64,000 bases of DNA from CAZSRX01 sp964609675 [NCBI: uncultured Bacteroidota bacterium] (GTDB lineage Bacteria; CLD3; SB21), in NCBI GenBank assembly GCA_964609675.1, contig CAZSRX010000021.1, forward strand, positions 8,368 to 72,367, read 5' to 3'. The notes under the pieces are model-generated. The model saw only the letters and a list, made by a program, of their open reading frames with translations, was not told the DNA's origin and did not search any database. Below, piece after piece: positions 53,778 through 63,882 of the stretch; the stretch's first letter is position 1, and every line of letters begins with the position of its first letter. A program made the position numbers and the translations under genes.

Positions 53778-55874
53778 ATGGCAGAAATAACATCAGGCGG
53801 TAGTTCCAAACGCTATCAGCCCTATGTCGGTGCGGATGTAACCATGAAAGAATTCACCATCCGCGCCCTGATTATCGGTTTGTTCATGAGCATCGTTTTA
53901 GGCGCGGCTAATGCCTATTTAGGACTTAAAGCCGGCATGACGATTGCTGCAACCTATCCGGCCGCCGTCATTGGCATGGCATTACTGCGAATCATGAAAG
54001 GCAATATCCTTGAAGAAAATTTTGCCCGTACGGTCGGCTCTATCGGCGAATCGGTGGCGGCGGGAGCTATCTTTACGCTTCCGGCTTTTTTTGTCGCCGG
54101 ATTATGGGACCCGTTTTTCACACCCGGCAATTATCTGACCTCCACGCTGATTCTGATCGCCGGGGGCGTATTGGGCATTATGTTTGTCGCTTTACTGCGC
54201 CGCGTCATGGTAGAAGACGTGGAACTGCCGTTTCCGGAATCCACGGCAGCGGCCGAAATTCACAAAGCCGGACAAAAGAGCGGCGGCGGGTCGAAATTTC
54301 TTTTCGGCGCGATGGGTGTCGGCGCGCTGGTTCAGGCATTGGGACAATCGAAATTTTTCAATATCAGTTACGACCGCTTCATTGAGTTGAAAACGCAGTT
54401 TATTTCCAGCACGGCCATCAAAGTCAAAGGTGGGGCCATCATCAGCGCGCCGGCCATCAGTCCCGCTTATATGGGTGTGGGCTATATCATCGGCCCGAAA
54501 CTGGCGTCGCTGAATTTCAGCGGCGGCCTGCTGGCCTGGGGATTGCTGACGCCGGCGATTTATTACTTCCTTGCGCCGTATATTGACGCCGATTTTATCA
54601 GCGCCTGGGCTGCCGAATTCGTCCGCACCTATCCGAACTTCACGATGGACGAAGCCGTGCGCCGGGTTTCCTCGCCGTCGTTCCATTTAGATCAGATCTG
54701 GCGGCTGATTGTCCGCCCCATCGCCATCGGCGGTATGCTGATGGGTGCCGGATACACCCTCTACCGTATGCGCAATAGCCTGTTGACCGGCATTGCCCGC
54801 TCCATCAGCGATGTTAAAAAAGCGGCCAGCGGCGCCGCGGTTACCGAACGAACGGAAAAAGATATCCGGTTTACCTGGATCATGCTTGGCCTGATTGGCG
54901 TCGCCGCGATCACGTTTGTAATTACCTATTTTATTTTCCATACTTCCGTGCTGGTAGCCGCCGTATCGGCGACGATTTTGCTGATCGTGGCCTTTTTCCT
55001 CGCCGCGATTTCCGGGTATCTCGTTGGGACAATCGGTTCCAGCAATAATCCGATTAGCGGTCTGACCGTTACGGCTCTGGTCATCACGGCGTTGATTCTG
55101 GTGGCCATTGGCGTCAGTTCGGATACCGGCGGCGTGGCGGCAGTGCTTGGCGTCGCCGCGATTGTCTGCGTGGCCGCTGCCGTGGCCGGCGAGATGCTCC
55201 AGGACCTCAAGGCCGGCCATATCCTCGGCGGTACGCCGTGGAAAATGCAGATCGGTGACATCCTGGGCGTGGCGCTGGCCGGAGCCATTATGTTCTTTGT
55301 GCTGAATTTTCTCAATGAAGCCGATATCGCCCAGGGCAACCAGAGCGGCTATATCGGCGGTTTCGGAAGTAAGAACCTCGCCGCACCCCAGGCCGGTTTG
55401 ATGGCGATGCTGTCCAAGGGCATCGTCGGAGGCGGAATGACCTGGCCGCTGATTGTCTTCGGCATGGTGATGGGTTTCGCGCTGATCCTGATGCAGGTGA
55501 AAAGCCCGATGCTCATCAGCGTCGGTATGTATTTACCGCTGGAAACCACTTTTGCGATATGCCTCGGGGGCCTTACCAAAGGCATTGTGGACATGTACCA
55601 TACCCGGCGCCAGCATAACGACGCGCAGAAAGCGCGCGTGGAAAACATCGGCGTGCTCATCGCCGCCGGCCTGATTGCCGGGGAAGCGCTCACCGGTCTG
55701 GCGTACGCGCCGTTCCGCATCGCCGGCATCGACGTCGCCCAGCATTTCTATGACACGCCGCCGTTCGCGCTCGGCATCATGATCCTGGCGCTAATCGCCT
55801 TCGGGCTGATCGCGATTCCTCTTAAAAATGCCGGCAAGGCTGATGAGCCCGCGCCGCCTTCCGCGGTGATGTAA
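53778..55874 (+). CDS. OPT-family oligopeptide transporter
   Basis: A 698-residue inner-membrane protein with about 14 helices. The OPT signature is in ALIIGLFMSIVLGAANAYLG near residue 30, GLKAGMTIAATYPAAVIGM near 50, NFARTVGSIGESVAAGAIF near 80, and FPESTAAAEIHKAG near 153, which aligns with the conserved TAxAxLIxxL-type turn. Such carriers couple ion gradients to uptake of peptides or metal chelates. The start ATG follows a GGAGA site. It heads an operon with a PqqD-like protein, PepD and an MFS carrier, so peptide uptake is the likely role; iron-siderophore uptake is an alternative. Confidence 0.9.
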   Translation: MAEITSGGSSKRYQPYVGADVTMKEFTIRALIIGLFMSIVLGAANAYLGLKAGMTIAATYPAAVIGMALLRIMKGNILEENFARTVGSIGESVAAGAIFTLPAFFVAGLWDPFFTPGNYLTSTLILIAGGVLGIMFVALLRRVMVEDVELPFPESTAAAEIHKAGQKSGGGSKFLFGAMGVGALVQALGQSKFFNISYDRFIELKTQFISSTAIKVKGGAIISAPAISPAYMGVGYIIGPKLASLNFSGGLLAWGLLTPAIYYFLAPYIDADFISAWAAEFVRTYPNFTMDEAVRRVSSPSFHLDQIWRLIVRPIAIGGMLMGAGYTLYRMRNSLLTGIARSISDVKKAASGAAVTERTEKDIRFTWIMLGLIGVAAITFVITYFIFHTSVLVAAVSATILLIVAFFLAAISGYLVGTIGSSNNPISGLTVTALVITALILVAIGVSSDTGGVAAVLGVAAIVCVAAAVAGEMLQDLKAGHILGGTPWKMQIGDILGVALAGAIMFFVLNFLNEADIAQGNQSGYIGGFGSKNLAAPQAGLMAMLSKGIVGGGMTWPLIVFGMVMGFALILMQVKSPMLISVGMYLPLETTFAICLGGLTKGIVDMYHTRRQHNDAQKARVENIGVLIAAGLIAGEALTGLAYAPFRIAGIDVAQHFYDTPPFALGIMILALIAFGLIAIPLKNAGKADEPAPPSAVM

Positions 55875-55892
55875 TCTGCCGGGAGCGTAACG

Positions 55893-56231
55893 ATGAAAAG
55901 TCCGACCCCTAACGACCTATTCCAGTCCGTTCCGGTGCGTAATCTCGAATGGGAAAGCGCCGAGAACAATCTGGTTATTCTGCTTGTGCCGAAATTCAGA
56001 AACCGTTTGCTCGCCCGTTACCTCCTTCGCCGTATGGCAAAACCTAACCTCCGGCTTCATCTCGACGCCTACGGCAGCTTTGTGTGGCGCTGCTGCGACG
56101 GCATCCGCACGGTTGGCGAAATCGCCGATGAACTTCGGAAAAAATACGGCCCGGAAGCGGAACCCTGCGCCGAACGCACCGGCCGGTTTATGCAACTGCT
56201 GAAAAAAGACAAATTTATTATAATCACTTAG
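55893..56231 (+). CDS. PqqD-like small protein
   Basis: A 112-residue protein. The second half matches the PqqD fold: LHLDAYGSFVWRCCDGIRTV near residue 55 and GEIADELRKKYGP then RFMQLLKKDKFI, a winged helix-turn-helix-like domain used as a RiPP-precursor recognition element. The N-terminal 50 residues (DLFQSVPVRNLEWE, PKFRNRLLARYLLRR) are basic and unassigned; KFRNRLLARYLLRRM may be an amphipathic helix. No PqqE/radical SAM partner is next to it. It begins 18 bases after the OPT stop with a GGGAG site and precedes pepD by 26 bases, so it is part of the peptide operon. Function unknown. Confidence 0.75.
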   Translation: MKSPTPNDLFQSVPVRNLEWESAENNLVILLVPKFRNRLLARYLLRRMAKPNLRLHLDAYGSFVWRCCDGIRTVGEIADELRKKYGPEAEPCAERTGRFMQLLKKDKFIIIT

Positions 56232-56257
56232 ATACCTAACCATCAAGGAAAACGATT

Positions 56258-57715
56258 ATGTCACAAGCCATTGAAGGTTTAAAACCCGAATTAATCTGGA
56301 AATACTTTGCCAAAATCGCATCTATCCCGCACCCGTCCAAATACGAAACGGCGCTGGCCCAATATGTTCTGGATACCGCCAAACAGCTCGGGCTGGAAAC
56401 GCAGACCGACGCCGTTGGAAATGTCGTGGTGCGCAAACCCGCCTCGTCCGGACGCGAGAATGTTCCTTCCGTGGCGCTGCAGGGCCATCTGGATATGGTG
56501 CCGGAAAAAAACAACGACAAAACGCATGACTTTCTGAAAGATCCCATTGAACTGGTGCGTAAGGACAATGTCATCATGGCCAACGGCACCACCCTCGGCG
56601 CGGATAACGGCATCGCCATCGCCGCGTTTCTGGCTATTATGGAAGATACCTCGCTCGAACACGGCCCGCTGGAATTTCTCTTTACGGTCGATGAAGAAAC
56701 CGGCCTGACCGGCGCCAACGGCCTGGCTTCGGACCTTTTAAAAAGCAAAACACTGCTGAACCTGGATTCCGAAGAGGAAGGAACATTTTTTGTAGGATGC
56801 GCCGGAGGTCGCAACACGCTGATTGACCTGAAAACGGAATTCGACAAACCGGGCGACAAATATGTGCCGATGTGGCTTTCCGTTAAAGGCCTTCGCGGCG
56901 GACACTCGGGTCTTGAAATCAACAAATACCGCGGCAACTCCATTAAAATTATCAATCGCGTCCTGGCTGAACTCGGCGAAATCGGCGTGCGGCTCTCCAA
57001 AATCGAGGGCGGCAACAAGCATAATGCGATTCCGCGCGAAGCCGATGCGCTGGTCTTCGTGCCCGCTAAAATCAAAAACCTGGTGACAGAGACCGTGCAG
57101 AAAATCGAGGCGGTCATCAAAGCCGAATACGCGTCCATCGATCCTGACCTGATTATTACTATCAAAGATGCGAAAGCGACCAAGACCACCCGCATCATGA
57201 AAAAAAGCGCTCAGCGGAATCTGTGCCGCCTGCTCACGGCCCTGCCCCACGGCGTGGTGAAGATGAGCGCCGACCTGCCCGGTCTGGTCGAAACCTCCAC
57301 CAACGTGGCCATCATTGCCACGGATAAATCCGGCGTAAAAATCACTACCAGCCAGCGCAGTTCCGTGGCGTCCGAAATTGACGACATCGTGAATACCGTC
57401 GCCGCCGTGTGCGAACTGGCCGGCGCTAAATACCGGACGACCGACGGCTATCCCGGCTGGAAACCCAACATGCAGTCGCCGATCCTTAAAACGTCCGTGG
57501 ATACCTACCGGAGTCTTTACGGAAAAGAACCGCACATCACGGCCATCCATGCCGGTCTCGAATGCGGCGTCATCGGCGAGAAATATCCGGGTATGGATAT
57601 GATCTCGTTTGGACCAACGATGGAAGGCGTCCACTCACCTGACGAAAAACTGTATATTGATTCCGTCGAAAAATTCTGGAACTTCACGGTCGCCCTGCTG
57701 AAAAATATTTCTTAA
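56258..57715 (+). CDS. pepD: Aminoacyl-histidine dipeptidase (M20, PepD-like)
   Basis: A 485-residue cytoplasmic zinc dipeptidase. Zinc-site motifs: VALQGHLDMVPEKN near residue 74, LGADNGIAIAAFLAIME near 112, TVDEETGLTGANGL near 145, and HAGLECGVIGEKYPGMDM near 425. Between them a lid domain (about 205-400) includes RGGHSGLEINKYRGN. It is normal length for PepD/carnosinase-type enzymes, which cleave Xaa-His and other dipeptides. Signal peptide absent. Its neighbour transporters suggest the dipeptides come in by the OPT carrier. Site AAGGA precedes ATG 56258. Confidence 0.94.
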   Translation: MSQAIEGLKPELIWKYFAKIASIPHPSKYETALAQYVLDTAKQLGLETQTDAVGNVVVRKPASSGRENVPSVALQGHLDMVPEKNNDKTHDFLKDPIELVRKDNVIMANGTTLGADNGIAIAAFLAIMEDTSLEHGPLEFLFTVDEETGLTGANGLASDLLKSKTLLNLDSEEEGTFFVGCAGGRNTLIDLKTEFDKPGDKYVPMWLSVKGLRGGHSGLEINKYRGNSIKIINRVLAELGEIGVRLSKIEGGNKHNAIPREADALVFVPAKIKNLVTETVQKIEAVIKAEYASIDPDLIITIKDAKATKTTRIMKKSAQRNLCRLLTALPHGVVKMSADLPGLVETSTNVAIIATDKSGVKITTSQRSSVASEIDDIVNTVAAVCELAGAKYRTTDGYPGWKPNMQSPILKTSVDTYRSLYGKEPHITAIHAGLECGVIGEKYPGMDMISFGPTMEGVHSPDEKLYIDSVEKFWNFTVALLKNIS

Positions 57716-57759
57716 TAAACATATTTATTTTAATCATCAAAAAAAGAAGTACTACCATT

Positions 57760-59181
57760 ATGACTGAACAAGTAAGACACCTGTTGCGTGATTCCAAAGC
57801 GGTCCGTTGGACGGCTTTGATGCTGGTCTCCCTGACGATGCTGGCCGCCTATTTCTTTGTAGACATGATTGCCCCCCTTCAAAAACTGCTTGAAATTAAC
57901 TACAAATGGGATCCCGAAACCTACGGATTCTTCTCAGGTTCCGAATACATGCTAAACGTGTTAGGCTTCCTGATTTTATCCGGTATCATTCTCGATAAAA
58001 TGGGCATTCGTTTCACGGCGATGACCGCCACCATCACCATGCTGTCCGGCGGTTTGATTAAACTGTACGGTTTGACCGCATATTTCAACGCCGGCGGTTT
58101 CGGATTTGATTTCTTTAACTCATTCTGGACCGGCATGCCGGCTTCCGCCAAACTGGCCGCGCTCGGTTATGCGATTTTTGGCATCGGCGTGGAAATGTGC
58201 GGCATCACCGTATCCAAAGCCATCGTGAAATGGTTTAAAGGCAAAGAACTGGCGTTGGCCATGGGCATGGAAATGGCCACGGCGCGTATGGGCGCTTCAA
58301 TTGCCTTCTTCTTTTCCGCTACCATGGCCGGCTATTCCGAAACGGTCGTCGATGGCAAAACGCTGATCGGCGGCAACGTGCTGAACTCGGTCTGGGTCGG
58401 CGTGGCTTTCCTGAGCATCGGCTTTTTAACCATGCTGGTTTACACCTTTATGGATTCCAGACTGGATAAGCAACTGGGCCAGGAAGCCATTGAAGGCGGC
58501 TCGGATGAATTTCACATCAAAGATCTCGGAAAAATATTTACCAATCCGGGTTTCTTAGCTATTTCGGCTTTATGCGTATTATTTTATTCCGGTGTTTTTC
58601 CTTTCCTCAAATACGCGGTTAACATGATGCAGAACAAACTGAACGTGTCGGCTGAAGTCGGCGGCATCATCAGCGGCCTGCTGCCGGTTGGAACGATTCT
58701 CCTGACGCCCCTTATCGGCAATTATTACGACCGTAAAGGCAAAGGCGCCACCATGCTGATCATAGGCGCTGTACTTCTGATGATCGCGCATTTATCCTTC
58801 GCGCTGGCGCCGCTGACCATGTTCCTGGCCATCGCGTCCATCATCGTGCTGGGCATTTCCTTCTCCCTGGTTCCCGCTTCGCTGTGGCCGTCCATTCCAA
58901 AGATTGTTGAAGACCGGTACCTCGGATCCGCCTATGCCGTCATTTTCTGGATACAAAACATCGGCCTGATGCTGTTCCCGTGGCTGATCGGCGTGATCTT
59001 AAATGCGGTGAATCCCGGCGTGGCGGAAAAAATTGCAAAGGGCGAACAAGCCACTTATAATTACACGATTCCCATGCTGGTTTTTGCGGCTCTGGGACTG
59101 TCCGCCGTGCTACTCGGATTCTTCCTCAAGATGATTGACCGTAAGAAAGGTTACGGGCTGGAAAAACCAAACCGCGCCTGA
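57760..59181 (+). CDS. Major facilitator superfamily transporter
   Basis: A 473-residue inner-membrane protein with about 12 helices. After a short front, WTALMLVSLTMLAAYFFVDM is helix 1, LSGIILDKMGIRFTAM the A-motif-like loop (D-x-x-G-x-R type) near 85, and helices 7-12 cover 260-460. It resembles oxalate/formate- or nitrate-type MFS antiporters only in outline; the substrate is unknown. It is 44 bases after pepD and probably last in the OPT operon, hinting at export or import of a peptide-derived amino acid. Confidence 0.88.
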   Translation: MTEQVRHLLRDSKAVRWTALMLVSLTMLAAYFFVDMIAPLQKLLEINYKWDPETYGFFSGSEYMLNVLGFLILSGIILDKMGIRFTAMTATITMLSGGLIKLYGLTAYFNAGGFGFDFFNSFWTGMPASAKLAALGYAIFGIGVEMCGITVSKAIVKWFKGKELALAMGMEMATARMGASIAFFFSATMAGYSETVVDGKTLIGGNVLNSVWVGVAFLSIGFLTMLVYTFMDSRLDKQLGQEAIEGGSDEFHIKDLGKIFTNPGFLAISALCVLFYSGVFPFLKYAVNMMQNKLNVSAEVGGIISGLLPVGTILLTPLIGNYYDRKGKGATMLIIGAVLLMIAHLSFALAPLTMFLAIASIIVLGISFSLVPASLWPSIPKIVEDRYLGSAYAVIFWIQNIGLMLFPWLIGVILNAVNPGVAEKIAKGEQATYNYTIPMLVFAALGLSAVLLGFFLKMIDRKKGYGLEKPNRA

Positions 59182-59387
59182 GGGTTTCGGAATTTAAAAA
59201 CGAATGCGCTTAATCAATTGGGCATAAATACAGCGTGGACGTTTTTGTGAAATAATATTATTTATTATTTTGATTATTAAAAAAATGTATTATATTTTGG
59301 TCACATTCTTGTTTATAACAACATACATGGTCTGTTTTTGATCAGGTGATAGATAATTATTTGAGTTAACCATAGAGGGTTCTTGCC

Positions 59388-60476
59388 ATGGCAGAAAAGA
59401 AAAGCTTATGGGAAAAACTGAAAGGGTTGTGGAAACACGAAAAAGCCGGTTACGATGATATCAAAGGCATTTACGCCGACAACCAGCACGGCACGGTCAT
59501 CATAGTTTCCACGCCGCCGAACGCCAGCGTTTTTGTTAACGATGAAAAAGTCGGTGAAACCACATTAACGGTCAAGCTCGATCCCGGTCCGTATCTGCTG
59601 GTCCTTTCCAAGGAAGGGTACATGGATGTCCGGGATGAAATCGAAGTGAATGCCGGTAAAACCATCAAAGTGGATTTCTTCCTGAGCAAAAAACGACAGG
59701 TAACCGAAATAACCTCGGCGGCGGTTGTCGAACAAAAACCGGCTGCCCAGCCTTCCAAAGAAATCCCGGCGGCTCCGGTCACTAAAAAAATCGACCCCAG
59801 CACGGTCAGCGATATGGTGCTGATTCCTGCGGGAAACTTTACGATGGGATACAACGACGGCGAAGAAGATGAAAAACCCCAGCATGCCGTATATCTCGAT
59901 GCGTTTTACATCGATAAATATCTGGTAACCAATGCCCAGTACCGGGAATTCATCGCAGCCTCCGGTTATACCCCGGAACGCAACTGGGAAGAATATTTCA
60001 GCACTTCCGATAAAGCCGATTACCCGGTGGTCAATATCAGCTGGAACGACGCCGCGGCTTATGCCAAATGGGCCGGCAAACGCCTGCCCACCGAAGCCGA
60101 ATGGGAAAAAGCGGCCCGCGGCGGCACCGAAACCCCTTACTACTGGGGTGAAACGGTGGATGAAAAGTACGTCAACTGCAACATCCATTCACTGCACAGT
60201 GTCGGCAAATTCCCGCCAAATCCCTTCGGCCTTTACGACATTCTCGGCAACGTATGGGAATGGGTAAGCGATTATTATGATCCCCGCTATTATAAGGACA
60301 AATTGGGCATTGATTCCAATCCCAAGGGACCGGCCACCGGCGAATATCATGTTGTTCGCGGCGGTGTATATTACGTCAACTATTACGTGGTGCGCGTCTC
60401 TTACCGAAATTACGTCCAGGAAAACATTCAGGACTATATTGTTACCGGCTTCCGTTGCGCCGCCGATGCCAAGTAA
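59388..60476 (+). CDS. PEGA domain protein with formylglycine-generating-enzyme-like domain
   Basis: A 362-residue protein. N-terminal segment (1-30) is basic and helical with no signal sequence. Residues about 35-105 are a PEGA domain (VIIVSTPPNASVFVNDEKVG, LDPGPYLLVLSKEGYMDV). After a Pro/Ala linker, about 145-362 is an FGE/sulfatase-modifying-factor fold: LIPAGNFTMGYNDG, DAFYIDKYLVTNAQYREF, RLPTEAEWEKAARGG, LYDILGNVWEWVSDYY and VVRGGVYYVNY. True FGE has Cys residues in this last block to oxidise sulfatase Cys; here Val and Tyr occupy it, so it is not a copper oxidase but probably a binding module. It has no sulfatase neighbour. Confidence 0.88.
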   Translation: MAEKKSLWEKLKGLWKHEKAGYDDIKGIYADNQHGTVIIVSTPPNASVFVNDEKVGETTLTVKLDPGPYLLVLSKEGYMDVRDEIEVNAGKTIKVDFFLSKKRQVTEITSAAVVEQKPAAQPSKEIPAAPVTKKIDPSTVSDMVLIPAGNFTMGYNDGEEDEKPQHAVYLDAFYIDKYLVTNAQYREFIAASGYTPERNWEEYFSTSDKADYPVVNISWNDAAAYAKWAGKRLPTEAEWEKAARGGTETPYYWGETVDEKYVNCNIHSLHSVGKFPPNPFGLYDILGNVWEWVSDYYDPRYYKDKLGIDSNPKGPATGEYHVVRGGVYYVNYYVVRVSYRNYVQENIQDYIVTGFRCAADAK

Positions 60477-60500
60477 ATACCCGGATAGACTTTAAAATAA

Positions 60501-60538
60501 AAAACCCTTTATGCCGCACGCATAAAGGGTTTTTTTTA
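60501..60538 (+). terminator. Rho-independent terminator, probably bidirectional
   Basis: A 14-bp perfect stem (60501-60514 with 60520-60533) and 5-nt loop (CGCAC), T-run after on plus and A-run before. It serves the PEGA gene on plus and the convergent small gene on minus. Confidence 0.85.
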
Positions 60539-60552
60539 TTTCTGTATAATGC

Positions 60553-61083
60553 TTACATGATAATAATATCTATGATCTTATCTTTGGTCAGGTCAAAGGT
60601 TTTTTCAACCATCTCGCCGTTCTCTTCATATTCAATAGAAAAAATCTTGTTGTATTCGTCTTTCAGCGTGATGGCGCCTATTTTATTATCGCCCTTGCCT
60701 TTATACGGATCGTAGTATGCCACCGAGATGACGTCGCCGTGGTCCAGCGCTTCAAGCATTTCCAGGATATGTTCGTCATCCAGATAGGATTCCGTGTGGG
60801 TTTCGTCGATATCAATGCTGATAGCCATGCGCTGAATCCGCGCGATGTCGCCATCGGACAGTTTGAACAGGACACCCTCGCCCGAGCCTTCTTCTACGAC
60901 GACAAACTCTTCAAAATTACTGCCGACATGGCTGACGCGCCCTGAAACTATGGTCGTGCTGCCGTCCCAGTTAATGCGCTCCACTGTCAGACCGTCGTTC
61001 ACCGATACAGTCTGCAGGACGGCGATGATTTCTTCTTCCGAAATGGCGCCTTCGCGTTTTTTCTTTTTCTTACTAAAAAACAT
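60553..61083 (-). CDS. Hypothetical protein downstream of clpC
   Basis: A 176-residue soluble acidic protein of unknown family. It starts with FFSKKKKKREGAISEEEIIA, a basic patch then helix, and carries a beta-rich core (TTIVSGRVSHVGSNFEEFVV, GVLFKLSDGDIARIQRM) and an acidic end (SIEYEENGEMVEKTFDLTKD, IIDIIIM). No catalytic motif, signal or membrane segment. It is 38 bases after the clpC stop, same strand, so co-transcription suggests a link to protein quality control. The start ATG 61083 follows GGAGGATACG, a strong site. Confidence 0.72.
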   Translation of the reverse strand: MFFSKKKKKREGAISEEEIIAVLQTVSVNDGLTVERINWDGSTTIVSGRVSHVGSNFEEFVVVEEGSGEGVLFKLSDGDIARIQRMAISIDIDETHTESYLDDEHILEMLEALDHGDVISVAYYDPYKGKGDNKIGAITLKDEYNKIFSIEYEENGEMVEKTFDLTKDKIIDIIIM

Positions 61084-61121
61084 AATCGTATCCTCCGGTA
61101 TACTGGTATATTCGTCTTTGG

Positions 61122-63590
61122 CTATTCTATTTCATCGGGTGTGGGTTCATTGGACATTTCGATGAAACGGAGCGTTTCGCCCTCCACATCCACGCGGACA
61201 CGGCTTCCTTCCGAAATGCCGCCTTTTAGTATCTGTTCAGCCACGGGGTCTTCCAGATATTTCTGTATGGCCCTCCTGAGCGGCCGAGCGCCGTTTACCG
61301 GGTCAAATCCTTTTTCGGCGATATATTCTTTGGCGCGCACGGACAGCTGTAACCGGATCTGTCTTTCCTTCAGCTTTTGCTCCACTTCGACCAGATTAAT
61401 ATCAATGATCTTGAGAACATCGGGTTTGTTGAGAGAGCGGAAAATTACGGTTTCATCAATCCGGTTTAGAAACTCCGGATTAAAGAGTTTCTTGGTGGCG
61501 TCCTCGATTTTGCTTTTCATCCGCTCGTATTCATCATCCCCGGTACTGCGGGAGGCGAATCCGAACGACGTCCCTTTGCTGATGTCGCGCGTGCCGATAT
61601 TAGAAGTAATGATCAGCACCACATTTTTGAAACTGACCTTTCGCCCAAGACTGTCGGTAAGGATGCCGTCGTCGAGAACCTGCAGCAGAATATTGAAAAT
61701 ATCGGGATGCGCTTTTTCAATCTCGTCGAGCAGAACCACGCTATAGGGTTTGCGGCGGACTTTCTCGGTCAATTGACCGCCTTCCTCGTACCCCACATAT
61801 CCGGGCGGCGAACCAACCAGACGGCTGACGGAAAATTTTTCCATATATTCCGACATGTCAATACGGATGAGCGCTTCGGGGCTTTCAAACAGATAAGCGG
61901 CCAGTTCTTTCGCAAACAAAGTTTTGCCGACGCCGGTGGGGCCGAGAAATATAAATGAACCGATGGGACGGTTCGGGTCCTTAAGCCCGGCGCGGGTGCG
62001 CTGAATGGCCCGTGTCACAGCGTGAATCGCATCGTCCTGGCCGATGATACGCTTACGCAGATGTTTTTCCATCTGTAAAATTTTATCCGATTCGGTTTGG
62101 GTAACGCGGTTGACCGGAATGCCGGTCATCATCGAAACCACGTGCGCCACCTCTTCGACATCCACCGTAACACGGCGATGCTCTTCGTTCTTCTCCCAGG
62201 CCTCTTTGGCCAACCGCAACCGTTCGGTAAGCCGCTTCTCGATATCGCGAAGTTCGGCCGCCTGCTCGAATTTTTGATTGCGAATAACGTTTTCCTTTTC
62301 GATCCGCACGCGCTCGATTTCGTTTTCAATATCCAGGATTTCCTGCGGCACCACGATACTCATAATATGCGTGCGGGAACCCGCTTCGTCCATCACGTCA
62401 ATGGCTTTATCCGGCAGGTAGCGGTCGGTAATATAACGGTCGGAAAGTCTGACCGCCTGAATCATCGCCTCGTCGGTATAGCGGACATGGTGATGTTCTT
62501 CATATTTATGCTTGATCTGTATCAGGATATCAATCGTCTGTTCCACGGTCGGGGGATCGATCATGACCTTCTGGAAACGGCGTTCGAGCGCGCCGTCTTT
62601 TTCGATGTGCTGGCGGTATTCGTCCAGCGTGGTCGCGCCGATGCACTGCAGTTCACCGCGGGACAGGGCAGGTTTGAACATATTCGAGGCGTCCAGGGAG
62701 CCGCTGGCGCCGCCGGCCCCGACAATGGTGTGCAGTTCGTCGATGAATAATATGACGTCGTGGGTTTTTTCCAGTTCGTTCATAATCGCCTTGACGCGCT
62801 CCTCGAACTGGCCGCGATACTTCGTGCCGGCGACCAATGCGCCGACATCCAGCGTGACCACGCGCTTCCCAAACAAAATCCGCGGAACGGTTTTCTGTAC
62901 GATGCGCAGCGCGAGGCCCTCGGCGATGGCGGTCTTGCCCACGCCCGGCTCTCCGATAAGCACGGGATTGTTTTTCTTCCGTCGCGAAAGAATCTGCGCT
63001 ACCCGTTCGATCTCTTCTTCCCTTCCGATAATCGGATCCAGCTTGCCTTCCTCAGCCAGCTGAGTCAGGTCGCGTCCGAAATGGTCCAGCGCCGGCGTCT
63101 TGCTCTTCTTGGCGTCCGCTTTCCGGGTGGCGGTCTGACTACCGGCCGTGTACATGCCGCTCATAATATTCGTTAGTTCCTTGCGGATGACGTCATAATC
63201 AATATTGAACATCAGCAGCACCTGCGAGGCCAGGCAGTCTTTTTCTTTAAGAAGCGACAAGAGAAGGTGCTCGGTGCCGATGACATCGGATTTGAAATTC
63301 TTTGCTTCCAGATACGTTGTTTTAAGTATTTTTTCGGCGCGCTTGGTCAGCGGCGGATTACCGATAATCGTGTTGTCCGAAACGGGCTTGACCATATCTT
63401 CAATCGTGTGCTTCAGTTTTTCCATGTCCACGCCCAGATTGCGCAGAATCTTAACCGCCACGCCCTCGCCCTCACGGATGAGACCCAGCAGCAAGTGCTC
63501 CGTTCCAATGTAGTCATGCCCCAGCCGCATCGCTTCTTCCTGCGAAAGCTTGACAACTAATTGAACGCGGCTGGAAAAATTATTCTTCAT
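61122..63590 (-). CDS. clpC: ATP-dependent Clp protease ATP-binding subunit ClpC-like
   Basis: A Hsp100 unfoldase of 822 residues that feeds substrates to ClpP. The N-terminal ClpN double repeat covers residues 1-145 ([36 protein letters not shown]). AAA-1 has Walker [15 protein letters not shown] near 210 and Walker [20 protein letters not shown] motif ([17 protein letters not shown]) and short M-domain lie near 430. AAA-2 has [13 protein letters not shown] near 545, [15 protein letters not shown] and [10 protein letters not shown]. ClpC rather than ClpB: middle domain is short and UVR is present. ATG 63590 with GGAG is chosen; the opening at 63614 is rejected. No clpP or mcsA/B is adjacent. 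Confidence 0.93.
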   Translation of the reverse strand: MKNNFSSRVQLVVKLSQEEAMRLGHDYIGTEHLLLGLIREGEGVAVKILRNLGVDMEKLKHTIEDMVKPVSDNTIIGNPPLTKRAEKILKTTYLEAKNFKSDVIGTEHLLLSLLKEKDCLASQVLLMFNIDYDVIRKELTNIMSGMYTAGSQTATRKADAKKSKTPALDHFGRDLTQLAEEGKLDPIIGREEEIERVAQILSRRKKNNPVLIGEPGVGKTAIAEGLALRIVQKTVPRILFGKRVVTLDVGALVAGTKYRGQFEERVKAIMNELEKTHDVILFIDELHTIVGAGGASGSLDASNMFKPALSRGELQCIGATTLDEYRQHIEKDGALERRFQKVMIDPPTVEQTIDILIQIKHKYEEHHHVRYTDEAMIQAVRLSDRYITDRYLPDKAIDVMDEAGSRTHIMSIVVPQEILDIENEIERVRIEKENVIRNQKFEQAAELRDIEKRLTERLRLAKEAWEKNEEHRRVTVDVEEVAHVVSMMTGIPVNRVTQTESDKILQMEKHLRKRIIGQDDAIHAVTRAIQRTRAGLKDPNRPIGSFIFLGPTGVGKTLFAKELAAYLFESPEALIRIDMSEYMEKFSVSRLVGSPPGYVGYEEGGQLTEKVRRKPYSVVLLDEIEKAHPDIFNILLQVLDDGILTDSLGRKVSFKNVVLIITSNIGTRDISKGTSFGFASRSTGDDEYERMKSKIEDATKKLFNPEFLNRIDETVIFRSLNKPDVLKIIDINLVEVEQKLKERQIRLQLSVRAKEYIAEKGFDPVNGARPLRRAIQKYLEDPVAEQILKGGISEGSRVRVDVEGETLRFIEMSNEPTPDEIE

Positions 63591-63628
63591 AAACGCTCCG
63601 GTCCGGACGCGCACCCCGCGCGCCCTTA

Positions 63629-63670
63629 ATTATAGCATAGAAATATAGTTAAATACCAATCTTTAGTCAA
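63629..63670 (-). promoter_or_regulatory. Sigma70-type promoter of clpC
   Basis: On minus, TTGACT (63665-63670) and TATATT (63642-63647) are exactly 17 bases apart, about 52 bases before the ATG. A further TATAAT at 63629-63634 may be a second -10. No CIRCE or CtsR repeat was recognised. Confidence 0.7.
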
Positions 63671-63882
63671 GTAAATTATCGTTACTGACCCTACTCATGC
63701 AACGACTGTTATCGGATTTTATTCTGCCCTGTATTTAATTTACATAAAGGATAATCTCAGTGATTTATAAACTTTTTTAAGGTTTTAACGATAATGTTTG
63801 AATAATATATTATAGTTTATTATAATTGATTGATACAAAATGATAAAAACAAACAATTACAACATAATAATTAGTAATCATT

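Noticed and set aside
56236-57198. A 320-codon minus-strand frame opposite pepD
   Set aside because: Ser/Arg-rich shadow of pepD with no ribosome site.
59388-60476. Active formylglycine-generating enzyme
   Set aside because: The catalytic cysteines are missing and there is no sulfatase partner.
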